From Paralithodes platypus (lineage: Eukaryota > Arthropoda > Malacostraca > Decapoda > Lithodidae), in contig CM064501.1 of NCBI GenBank assembly GCA_032716605.1, forward strand, positions 23,191,171 to 23,255,170: DNA of 64,000 bases, in the 5' to 3' direction. The translations under genes were made by a program, and so were the position numbers. Under the pieces are notes generated by a model. That model was given only the letters and a program-made list of their open reading frames with translations. It did not search any database and was not told where the DNA came from. Positions 44,094 to 53,630 of the stretch are shown piece by piece (the first letter of the stretch is position 1; every line of letters starts with the position of its first letter).

Positions 44094-44747
44094 TGGTCGT
44101 TGATCTTGTCTCCTGCCGTGGAGGGTCGGCAGCCATCCGCGGTTGGCAGCTCCGGTAGGTGATCCTACGGCGTCGACGCCGCCACATCAGGACCCGACGT
44201 ACGGTACTCCTGAATTGTAGTCACCTCGCTACCGGATCCTTGTAGCACTGCGGGCAGAGATCCACAGTCAGGAACTGACCGAGTCCCATCATCCAAGGGT
44301 ACATTACTTAACTGTAGCCTGAAAAGTGTGGGGCAACAAAATATACATAAGTTGTTATAATGCAAATATAAAGTTAATTGTAGCATGATTTATTATATTA
44401 GTATACAATAATTCCCTAAATACACGAAAAACTAGGATTTTGTTTTCAAAATGTTGTGTACTTACCTGGGAGGAACGTATTCTGAAGGACCGGCAAGAGG
44501 ACAGGCCACACTTACATCCTGTGAAGGCGTTGAAGGGCGTGACATTCTAGCGTCCTCCCCCAGCTCCATTAATGGCAAGCCATGCTTTTTCCTGAAAGAA
44601 GATAGAAATGCCTACTGTTAGTATTCTCACTATATTTCTCCTGAAACAAATTTAACCCTTTATCTGGCAAATGGCCTTACAAGGATATATGAGGTAAGGT
44701 AGGATTTTTAATACAATAACCCCCTGGTATGTGGATTAACTGACAAA

Positions 44748-46935
44748 TTGTCGGCCTGGTTTGTCGACAACCCCGACACAGACAGAGGGCTGGTTGTACA
44801 ACACCAAACAGACAACCTATATATCCTCAATAACATTCATCAGCATACCCATACTCCCCACCAAGCCCTCTACACCCCATCATCTCCTGATATCACCTTT
44901 TGCTCCCCCGAACTCGCCCCCACAACATCCTGGAGGGTGGTCAGAACCTTAGGATCAGACCACCTCCCGATCATTATCACCACCAAAATAAGACTCACCC
45001 CAGCTAGCCACAGACACACTTACACTAACTATAAAAGAGCTAACTGGGAAGCATTCACAAATGAGACAGAACAACACTTTGAAACCTTAAACAGTACACC
45101 CATCACTAACGTCAACAATGCTGTACACACATTCAACACGACTATCCAAAACGCCGACAAGAAACACATTCCAAGAGGTAACATAAAAAAACACAACCCC
45201 AACTTTTCACCAGAAATTCAAAACCTCATCATACAACGCGACATACTGAAACACTCCCCAGCACCCCACACACAAGATATCAATCAACAAATTCAAGCAC
45301 TCCACATCCAGATTAACAACAAAATACAAGAACAACAAACACTAAATTGGAATAACTTCCTACAAACACTCGATCACAAAACAAACCCCAAAAAACTCTA
45401 CAAAACACTAAACAGCATCACACTTTCCAACAGCAACACAACACAATCACATGCTGCAATCACAACAACAGACTCTACTCCTTCAACTAAACAACAAGCG
45501 AACACTCTCATCAATCACTTCTCTCATGTCAGTCACCTAAAACCCCACAAAGACGACCGATGTGTCATCCGACGCAAAAGACAATTCCCCACAGACCCTG
45601 ACTATACACCCTTCACCAACAACCAGACAAAGCATATCATCAACAATCTCAAGCTCTCACCCGCCTGTGGCCTAGACAACATAAGCAACATTCATCTCAG
45701 ACACCTGGTACCACAAGGCATACAAGCACTCACTAACATATCAAACTACAGCTACACACACAACACAATACCAGATATCTGGAAGCATGGTATCATCATC
45801 ACATTCCCCAAACCTAACAAAGACCCCACGCTACCCTCCTCACACCGCCCTATCACACTCCTTTGCACCCCCTCCAAAGTTATAGAGTGCCTTGTACTAC
45901 AACTGATGACACCTGACTTACCACTTTCTCCAACACAACACGGCTTCAGGCCATTGCACTCCACAAACACTCTTCTTACAGACCTTACACAAAGACCTTT
46001 TGACAGCATCAACTCAGCTAGACCACCACACAGATCAGTACTTGCCACACTTGACATTAGTAAAGCCTTCGATGCCATCCCCCGCCACAACCTAACAAAC
46101 AAAATCTACAACACAAACATGCACAACAACACAAAAAGATGGCTGGCCAACTTCTTAGCAGGCAGATGTGCACACGTATCTTTTGCTGGTCAGTCATCTA
46201 GCATTAGAAATTTCCCAAACGGAGTCCCGCAAGGATCCGTCCTATCGCCCGCACTCTTCAATCTATACATGCATGATATAAATACACCAAATTCACCCCA
46301 AATAACCATAGCTTCCTATGCAGACGACATAACACTCACAAGCACGCACCAAAACCCAGACACGGCAACAAGACTCCTTCAAGACTATCTCGACACATTA
46401 CATGAATGGTGCACTACAAACAGACTCAATTTAGCCCCAACTAAATCCACTGCAACCCTCCTCACAAGCTGGACAGGAGAGCACGATTACGTCCCGGGAC
46501 TCAACATAAACAACACACCCCTAACACACACACACACAAAATCCTAGGAGTAACATACGACACCCAAATGACATTCAAACAGCACACCACAAGCACGAAA
46601 AAGAAACTGACACCCACACTTAACGCCCTCAGATCACTTGCCCACACGAAATTTGGACACAACAAAGAAACCACCACCACAGTCTACAAACAATACACAA
46701 GATCAGTTATGGAATACGCAAGCCCGGCCTGGGCTTCTAACCTAGCTGAAACACATCATAAGACCTTACAGACTATTCAAAATAAAGCCCTTAAAATCAT
46801 CACAGGATGCATAGCTACTACACCCACAGATCACATACATCAAGAAACCAAAGTCCTAAAAGTCAAAGATCATCTAGACATGAGAGGCACTCAATTCCTG
46901 GCAGCAGCCTCCACGAATCAACACCACCCACTACA
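44748..46935 (+). pseudogene. 2A-family LINE endonuclease/RT, 5' part
   Basis: A 599-codon frame (44,748-46,547) carries the endonuclease C-terminus (TLGSDHLPI), then RT motifs TQHGFRPLHST, TLDISKAFDAI, NGVPQGSVLSP and SYADDITL. A frameshift in the ACACAC run at about 46,530 shifts the frame; the rest (MTFKQHTTSTKKK...) runs from 46,568 until the CR1 insertion. Upstream endonuclease, PHD and 2A parts are missing by truncation. Confidence 0.85.
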
Positions 46936-49069
46936 CTGGTCCAGGCCATAATAATAAGCCCAAAAGGTGGAATAAAGATATTTCAAACTGCCTGCTTGCT
47001 AAAAAAATTGCTAATGATAGATTAAAATCCTCACAAAATGACGAAGAACGGGTGAAATTTGTAGAGCTACGACGCAAAGCCAAAAAGTTAATTAAGCAAA
47101 GTAAAAAGACCTTAGAGTTACATATTGCGAATCAAAGTAAAACAAACCCGAAAGAATTCTATAGTTATATCAGAAAGAAAAAAGTAGTTACTTCAACTGT
47201 TGGACCGTTAGTCGATGAAAAAGGAGAATACACCAAAGACGAAGTACAAATGAGTAATGCCCTCAATACCTTCTTTGCATCAGTTTTTACAACAGAAGAA
47301 CTCAGTGATATCCCTACACCATCGCCGATTCAGATTGATAATTCAGATGTTCTAAGCAATATCACCGTTACAGAGAGAGAAGTATTGAATTGTTTAGATA
47401 AACTCAAGGTAAATAAAACGCCAGGACCTGATACAATCTCGCCTAGAGTTCTAAAGGAAGCTAAGAATGAGCTCTCCAAACCACTGACATTACTATTCAA
47501 TAAATCCTTGCAGTCTGGAACTATGCCTGATCAGTGGAAGCTAGCCAACGTAACACCGATATTCAAAAAAGGCAGCAAATCCCTACCCAGTAACTATCGT
47601 CCAATTAGCTTAACCTCAGTTGTATGTAAAATGCTAGAAACGGTCATACGAGACAGACTCGTAAATCACTTAGAGGAAAATAACATACTTAAAGATACTC
47701 AACACGGCTTTCGTAAAAAACGTTCCTGTTTAACAAACCTCTTAGACTTCTTCCACGATATCCTCAACCTCTACGATGAGAGTAAAGCTGTAGATATTAT
47801 ATACCTTGATTTTCAAAAGGCCTTTGACAAAGTTCCCCACAAACGTTTACTGCTAAAACTAAAAGCGCATGGAATACAAGACGGTGTGTTGAAATGGATA
47901 GAAAATTGGCTCAGCAACAGAAAGCAAAGGGTAGTCATAAACGGTAAGGCATCTAAATGGACCAATGTAAGTAGCGGGGTACCCCAGGGATCGGTACTAG
48001 GACCAATTCTCTTTCTAATTTACATCAACGACATAGATGAGGGTCTCACCTGCACAATCTCAAAATTTGCTGACGATACAAAAATTGCAAATAGCGTACT
48101 CTCAAAAGAACAAGTTGACGATATGCAACACAATCTAGATAAATTGTCATGTTGGGCCCAAATTTGGCAAATGAGTTTCAATGCGGATAAATGTAAAGTA
48201 CTACATGTCGGATACCTAAATGAGAAAGCAAACTATTCGATGAATGGCACTCAGCTTAAGAATGTAAACAGAGAAACTGATCTGGGAGTAACAATATCGA
48301 GTAACCTAAAACCGAGTCAACAATGTTCAGAAGTTGTTAAGAAGGCAAACAAAATAATTGGCTTTATAGGCAGGTCATTTGAGCATAAATCCAAAGAAGT
48401 TATCCTAACCCTTTACAATTCCTTAGTCCGCCCTCTTCTGGAATACTGCGTTCAATCCTGGTGCCCTTATTACCAAAAAGATATAAACAAGCTAGAACGA
48501 GTTCAACGTAGAGTTACCAAAATGATACCTAGCCTAAAGAACAAACCATACGAAGAGCGTCTTAGAGAATTAAATCTATTTCCTTTAACCCAGCGCAGAT
48601 TAAGAGGCGACTTAATTCAAGTGTTCAAAATCATCAAAGGCATCGACAATATGAACTGTAGTAAGTACTTCACTATCGACCAATCTAATTACACGCGGGG
48701 AAACGGTTGCAAAATTATTGGTAAATCTTTTAACTCGCACGAATCTAAGAATTTCTTCTTCAATCGAGTTGTCAACTTGTGGAATGGGCTTCCCCGAGAC
48801 GTTATAGACTGCAGCACCGTTGATTCATTTAAATTCCGCCTAGACAAATATCTCGCATCAAACCCGCGACTGACTGCGTTTGTAAATGAATAACTTTATC
48901 CTCCCCTCAGTTACTAACCCATATGTCCCCTTGCAGTAGTTCCCTTTCCAATGTTCCCTTACCCACTCTAAACCACTGTTTGGACACTTGATCCTCAGTG
49001 TTTTGGAGGACAAGCAACCTAGAAGGGTCACTAGACCTGTTGTTGCTTGATTTCCTTTGTACTCCTTTG
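46936..49069 (+). mobile_element. CR1-clade LINE nested in 2A-family LINE
   Basis: A 7-bp target-site duplication CACTACA lies at 46,929-46,935 and 49,070-49,076, and the host LINE frame continues directly after removal (HPL..YIATH). It is 5'-truncated inside the endonuclease and ends with CTTTGTACTCCTTTG. Same family as 7,389-10,018. Confidence 0.9.
46941..48893 (+). CDS. CR1 reverse transcriptase, open but 5'-truncated
   Basis: The frame is open from the insertion junction (PGHNNKPKRWNKD) to TAA at 48,891-48,893, about 650 codons, without the breaks seen in the 7.7-10 kb copy. It carries the end of the endonuclease region, RT motifs NYRPISLTSV, QHGFRKKRSCLTNLL, YLDFQKAFDKV, GVPQGSVLGPILF and catalytic FADD, and the C-terminal domain with a conserved [13 protein letters not shown]. 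It lacks most of the endonuclease and a promoter, so it cannot move on its own. An open RT suggests a recent insertion, which fits its place as the innermost layer. Confidence 0.9.
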   Translation, partial: PGHNNKPKRWNKDISNCLLAKKIANDRLKSSQNDEERVKFVELRRKAKKLIKQSKKTLELHIANQSKTNPKEFYSYIRKKKVVTSTVGPLVDEKGEYTKDEVQMSNALNTFFASVFTTEELSDIPTPSPIQIDNSDVLSNITVTEREVLNCLDKLKVNKTPGPDTISPRVLKEAKNELSKPLTLLFNKSLQSGTMPDQWKLANVTPIFKKGSKSLPSNYRPISLTSVVCKMLETVIRDRLVNHLEENNILKDTQHGFRKKRSCLTNLLDFFHDILNLYDESKAVDIIYLDFQKAFDKVPHKRLLLKLKAHGIQDGVLKWIENWLSNRKQRVVINGKASKWTNVSSGVPQGSVLGPILFLIYINDIDEGLTCTISKFADDTKIANSVLSKEQVDDMQHNLDKLSCWAQIWQMSFNADKCKVLHVGYLNEKANYSMNGTQLKNVNRETDLGVTISSNLKPSQQCSEVVKKANKIIGFIGRSFEHKSKEVILTLYNSLVRPLLEYCVQSWCPYYQKDINKLERVQRRVTKMIPSLKNKPYEERLRELNLFPLTQRRLRGDLIQVFKIIKGIDNMNCSKYFTIDQSNYTRGNGCKIIGKSFNSHESKNFFFNRVVNLWNGLPRDVIDCSTVDSFKFRLDKYLASNPRLTAFVNE

Positions 49070-49076
49070 CACTACA

Positions 49077-49533
49077 TAGCAACACACCCACAGACACCAA
49101 GAAATATCAAAACAACACCCAGCTCGCGCTATCACACACAAATACTGTCTTCTCTCCCTCCCTGCCCACCCCAAACCAACTTCCGGAAGCACATCCATAC
49201 TCATATCACTCGCCGTTCCATCCACTCACTCATAGACAACACGCAGCTGCAAGCACGACCTCCCGAAATCCATCCTTCTGAATCCTCCCTTCCTCGCGAG
49301 GACAGAGTCCACCTGGCCAGGCTGAGATGCGGACACCATCCAGCTCTTCTGAGCTATTAGAAGAGACTGGATGACTCCGTCGTCGACACCTGCCCGGGTT
49401 GTAACACAGAACCCCATACCATAAAACACATCATAGAAGACTGCATTTCACACAACCACTTACGCCAACAACACAATTTACACTATTTGAGAGCTCTGTG
49501 GGAGAGCCCGACCATGGCCATGGCCTTCCTTAA
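49077..49533 (+). pseudogene. 2A-family LINE C-terminal part
   Basis: Resumes IATHPQTPRNIKTTPS after the CR1 insertion and contains PSESSLPREDRVHLARLRCGHHPALLSY, a stop, then CPGCNTEPHTIKHIIEDC, a C-x2-C...H...C knuckle. It ends at the MITE. Confidence 0.8.
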
Positions 49534-50138
49534 CCCGGGAACTGCGGGAAGACTGTTAAGAGTTCCCCCGGCGGGCTGCGGGAAGACTCTTAAGAGTCAG
49601 AGAAAAAAAAAAAATTTAAACATCGAAAACAAAAATATATATACTGTATATATATTTTTGCCCTTGGGCCATGCAAAATATCAGTCCTCTACCCCTCCTT
49701 CCCCACTTTCCTCCCCTCCAGTTATCACCTATTTTCCCTGTTATTCCCTTATTCTGAGGTATATTTTCGTGCTAACATTAGCGAGTTGCAAGCAGGGCAT
49801 TGTCATCACTGTTAGCAAGCGAGTGCAAGAGAGAGAGAGATAGAGTATCGATCGACAGTGTCTCAGTGGCCTTGGGGGGAAATTGGCAGGAAAGGAGGTT
49901 GCCTCACCCATACATTATGTAACTCGCGGCCTGTATCGCCGATGTTGACCATCCAAACGCTGTTTTCACTCGTTTTATTGTTGTAACAGGTTAATACCTT
50001 TATAATCAACCTATAATAGGTGCATATGGATAAGTATTAATGCTATTTATGGTAAAATTAATATTTTAGTGATGGAAACAGCTCAAATACGTCAGCACAG
50101 GCAGACGTTTCTAATTACCAACATGCGCAGTTCAGAGG
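49534..50138. mobile_element. TTAA-bounded MITE in 2A-family LINE
   Basis: TTAA at 49,530-49,533 and 50,139-50,142. The ends CCCGGGAACTGCGGG and CATGCGCAGTTCAGAGG are imperfect terminal inverted repeats (GAACTGCG in common). LINE sequence reads GGCCTTCC before and GGACTCGGGGCTG after, as in the uninterrupted copy near 39,740. About 605 bp, AT-rich, no ORF. Confidence 0.7.
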
Positions 50139-51155
50139 TTAAGGACTCGGGGCTGTTCGGCCAGGCAGCTTAGGGAACAACAACAACAACAACAACTGAC
50201 AAAATTATATTACCTTGTGTCTCTCACCTCTCAGACCCCAATTCGAGTAATTATTTGTACATTTTGCTAAATAAATATAATACAAATGGAAAGTTTCTGT
50301 ATCAAAGTATTATTCACACTGCAATAATATTTAATAATATTATTGTATATATTTAAATTAAATGTAAGTAAAGTAATAAACTTACACATTATTCTCCTGA
50401 AGTGTTTTCACATCGCTAAAGGATCCTTGCAGCACTGCGGACCGAGATCCACAGGCTAGATCTGAAGATCCGTGTTTTGATGCAGATGGTGTATGGTCCT
50501 CCTGAATTGTAGTCTCCTCCTGAATTGTAATCACCTCACTAATGGATCCTATCAGTACTGCGGACGGAAATCCACAGTCTGGAACTGACAGAGTCCCATC
50601 ATCCAAGGGTACATTAGTTGACTGTCGCCTGAAAAGTGCGGGACAAAAAATGTACGTAAGTTGTTTTAGGGCAAATATAAAGTTAATTGTAGCATTATTT
50701 ATTAGTATGCGAAAATTCCCTAAATACACGAAATACTTTTTTTTTTTGTCTTCACATTGTGTGCACTTACCTGGGTGGAACGTATCCTGAAGGAGCGGGA
50801 AGAGGACAGGCCACACTTACATCCTGTGAAAGCTTTGAAGGGCCTGACTTTCTGGCATCCTCTCCCAGTTCCATTAATGGCAAGCCATGCTGTTTCCTGA
50901 AAGATTATAAAAATCCCGGCTGTTAGTATTCTCACTATATTTCCTCTGAAACAAATTTAATCCTTTAGCGGGCAAATGACCTTTGAGGAAGGTTGGAATT
51001 TGAATGCAATATCCCTCTGGCATGTTTACCAACTGGCAAAATTATATTACCGTGTGTCTCTCACCTCTCGGACCCCATTTTAATGAAGCATTTGTACATT
51101 TTGCCAAATAAAAATAATAAAATGTAACTTTTATGTAAGCCTCATTAACACCTAC

Positions 51156-51936
51156 CCTGATGCTGCATCACAACGTAGATCCTTCAGAATGTTTACAACT
51201 CTGTTTCCAGTAGTCCTGCGCTTTGTGAAGTCGTAGTAATTTCTGCATGTTATCATGCTGTGGCAGGCCAAGGTTGCAAGGGCTTGTCTGTTGCCAAGCG
51301 TATCCTCATCTTTGAGGGCAGCTGTGATCTGTGCATGTCGTAGCTTCCGGCTGCCCACTCTCCCAACAATACCTGCCCTCAGTCCCATCTTGGCAATGAT
51401 TTTCCCTACATTTTCTATTGAGAGTTGAGAGCAACATTGGCCATCGGTGTTGTTGCCTTGCCGATTCACAAAAATCTTACATTTTGGCCTTACACATGTG
51501 GCAACTATTGGGCGATAATATTTCATGTACGCCTCAAGAGCAGCTGCCTCTGTACTGCCTAAGTATAAGATGCAGGGGTCTTTTGACCCCGTTTTGTGTC
51601 GTGATACCTGTATGCAAGTTACCTTTCTGCCATCTTCGACTTCTGTTGATCTTCCCTCGTATTCGCCGATTGTAAATTCAGTAAACTCCTGATTTCTTCG
51701 TAGGCATCGAACAGACAGTCTCACAATCAGTGCATCTCGCAAGCTGACAAAATCTTTTTTTATAACTTGCTTTGCTGGTGCACGTCCATCGTGGATTAAT
51801 GATGCCGCATTGTTTATGGGAATTTCAACAGCATCATTAGTTTCCAGGAGATGTACATCTTCCATTGCCAAAATCGCGGCCTCATTTTGCTGTTTACGGT
51901 GTTCTTTCTGTCCTACCTCTTCCGTGCCGAAGTATT
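51156..51936 (-). other. Recombinase gene exon 5 (tyrosine recombinase domain)
   Basis: Conserved features in order: LRDALIVRLSVRCLRRNQEF (candidate catalytic Arg I), VSRHKTGSKDP (beta-hairpin Lys), a linker with VNRQGNNTDGQCC, SRKLRHAQITAAL (the x-L-R-H box II with the second Arg) and LACHSMITCRNYYDF (His and the nucleophile Tyr). The order and spacing match tyrosine recombinases/integrases of the Crypton-like kind. The domain would cut and rejoin DNA through a 3'-phosphotyrosine. The exon is fully open for 260 codons and looks under past constraint. Confidence 0.75.
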
Positions 51937-52561
51937 CTGTGGAAGTAAATAGGACATAACACAATAAATAGTTGTACAACTCGTGGAATCACTTTTACAA
52001 ATATATAAAACGAAAATATGAAACATTCAAATACTTACTCGATAACATTATTAACATTATACTTACTTTTTGTTTTGGCGACAGCTCGCTTGACGGGGCC
52101 TAGGAGAGTTTCTGTTACTTGGAATTGTTGATTCTCTGTTTCTTTGAGAAAATTGAGAGCGTGCATGCAGGAGTCCGTCATCATTCTAAGTGTGCTCGCG
52201 GAGAGGGTTTCAGAGCGTGCCATTATTGATCCTCCGGTCATGACAGCTTCCCGGGTGAGCTGAATTATCTTAAGCGCCCCAAAGGGATTTCTCGCAAATT
52301 CCTCCTCTGTTCCGCGTGGCCCAAAGAGTGCATCTCTTAGAAGATGGCTTTTTTTCTTGACTGTCACTGTTTTCATTGGCTGTGTGTCTTCTAGGTAAGC
52401 CTCGTACTCCTTAAAGAACAGTTTGACGTGGTCATTCTCGGTGATAGCTATGGTGCCAGCTACTATGGGTACATCCTCAACTTCGGCAGGTGACGTTGCT
52501 TTATTTTTCTGCTAAATAGTTCAATGTTCATGTGAAATATGTCTAATTAATGATTCAAAAT

Positions 52562-52810
52562 ATATAATAATAATAATAATAAAAATCGTCTGGATACTTA
52601 TATAGCGCTCGTTCTCCTCCTTCGAGGATTCACAAGCGCTTGGCTTTCTTCAGTCTACCAGAGACCATTACCCATCCCCCTTGCTCATGGGGAGATGGTA
52701 ACCGCCGGCTATATCCCAGAAAAACTTTTCAATCTGAGTGGGGATTGAACACTAGACCTTCAAGATGGGATTCAGGCACGTTATCAACTGAGCCAACCGG
52801 ACGGCTTTTC
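52562..52810 (-). mobile_element. tRNA-headed SINE with L2-like tail, in intron 3
   Basis: On the minus strand the head GCCGTCCGGTTGGCTCAGTT carries box A (TGGCTCAGTTGA), with box B-like GTGTTCAATCCCC about 45 nt later. The body ends AGCGCTATATAAGTATCC followed by an ATT/TTA run. The AGCGCTATATAA tail is characteristic of L2-clade LINEs and the SINEs they mobilise. It splits the intron sequence that is continuous near 30,250. Confidence 0.75.
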
Positions 52811-52960
52811 TACAATAAAAGTTGTACTGTTTTAGTTGGCATATAATTATTTACAAATGCATTACAATGTTTCTTTACTTTAAAGTGAATTGCTTTTATT
52901 TCTTTAATATTTGGCCTATATTATTAAGAAAATAATTGAATTATGGAAAGCAAACCTTAC

Positions 52961-53548
52961 GTACGTGTCTGAGGAGTTCCTGGTATTCCAATGATTTTTT
53001 ATTTTTTTGTGAACATTTCTTAAGTGCATATCGATCCGTTTAACTGATTTTGAGCAGAAGGGACAATCATATAGGTTTTTTTTGTTTGCATTTCTTGGTG
53101 GCAGGGACCTTTTCCTAGAGAACCTACTCGCTGCAGCCAAAACATTCTCTCTATCGTCGTTAGTTAGGTACGAGTGGCAAATGCCCATGTGCTTCCGTAG
53201 GTTGACTGATTCGCTGTAGCAACCGGTGACTGGGCATGGTCTGCCAGGTGTCTTTGTTATCTTGCAGATCACTCTGGGATATTTACGATTTCGGACTTTG
53301 TTTGCATTTAGAAGCTTTCTTGCACACTGCCACTGCAGGAGTGTAGTATTTTTTTCTTGGTCTTTCTTTTTCTTCAGATCATCTAGTTCAGTTGTTTTCT
53401 TTTCTATTTCGTGGTCGTATAAACGGTTAATAATCCGTAAAGTCTTAGTTTTGCGGACACGATCGATCTCCTCGTCCAGTTGTCGTCTATGCATGTAGAC
53501 TTTGAAGTACCAGCTTTTTTAATTCATCAATCCTCTCTTCTGTTAGTT
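52961..53548 (-). other. Recombinase gene exon 3 (coiled coil and C2H2 fingers)
   Basis: The exon starts ELTEERIDELKKL (acceptor CTACACAG). A basic/heptad-like region follows (LYDHEIEKKTTELDDLKKKK), then CPVTGCYSES...LRKHMGICH, a C2H2 finger, and YDCPFCSKSVKRIDMHLRNVH, a second finger with C-x2-C and H-x4-H spacing. It ends at a strong donor GTAAGG. Between SLH and RRQL it lacks 35 nt present in the 31-kb copy, which shifts the frame: without it a TAG arises after SLHA. The fingers presumably bind DNA. Confidence 0.75.
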
Positions 53549-53630
53549 CTGTGTAGGAAAGGAAAATTCTTTGAAATACTATATTACTGTACAATTATTA
53601 GGAACCTAAATACATCGCAAGTATTACACA

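Larger units (their letters stand above)
39688..44195 (-). mobile_element. Full-length APE-type LINE with 2A-like motif, in exon 9
   Basis: Flanked by GACGTACG at 39,680-39,687 and 44,196-44,203, a target-site duplication of at least 8 bp cut from exon 9. It reads right to left from GGGTCCTGATGTGGC to an (AAC)n tail at 39,688-39,710. Length is 4.5 kb, of which 526 bp is a nested SINE-like element. The 5' end is complete enough to include the N-terminal ORF with its 2A-like sequence. Confidence 0.85.
44748..50196 (+). mobile_element. Second copy of the 2A-family LINE, 5'-truncated, in intron 7, with two nested insertions
   Basis: Begins inside the endonuclease (SAWFVDNPDTDRG) and ends at 50,138-50,196 with GGCAGCTTAGGGAAC(AAC)n. 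TGACAAA flanks both sides (44,741-44,747; 50,197-50,203). Removing it joins intron sequence homologous to intron 5 of the recombinase gene. It is split by a CR1 LINE (46,936-49,069) and a TTAA MITE (49,534-50,138). Confidence 0.85.
39576..50896 (-). other. Recombinase gene exons 6-9: tandemly duplicated exon pair
   Basis: E6 (50,896-50,771) and E8 (44,592-44,466) are copies: HGLPLMELGEDAR and DVSVACPL are shared. E7 (50,628-50,386) and E9 (44,320-44,196 plus 39,687-39,576) are copies: NVPLDDGT, SVPDCG and SASKHGSS are shared. Within E7 and E9 a motif of about 25 residues, CG.xSAVLxGSxSEVxTxQE, occurs twice each. Introns around the pair are also related, so the unit was duplicated as genomic DNA. 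All junctions are phase 2, so the unit can be gained or lost without frame change. Confidence 0.7.
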
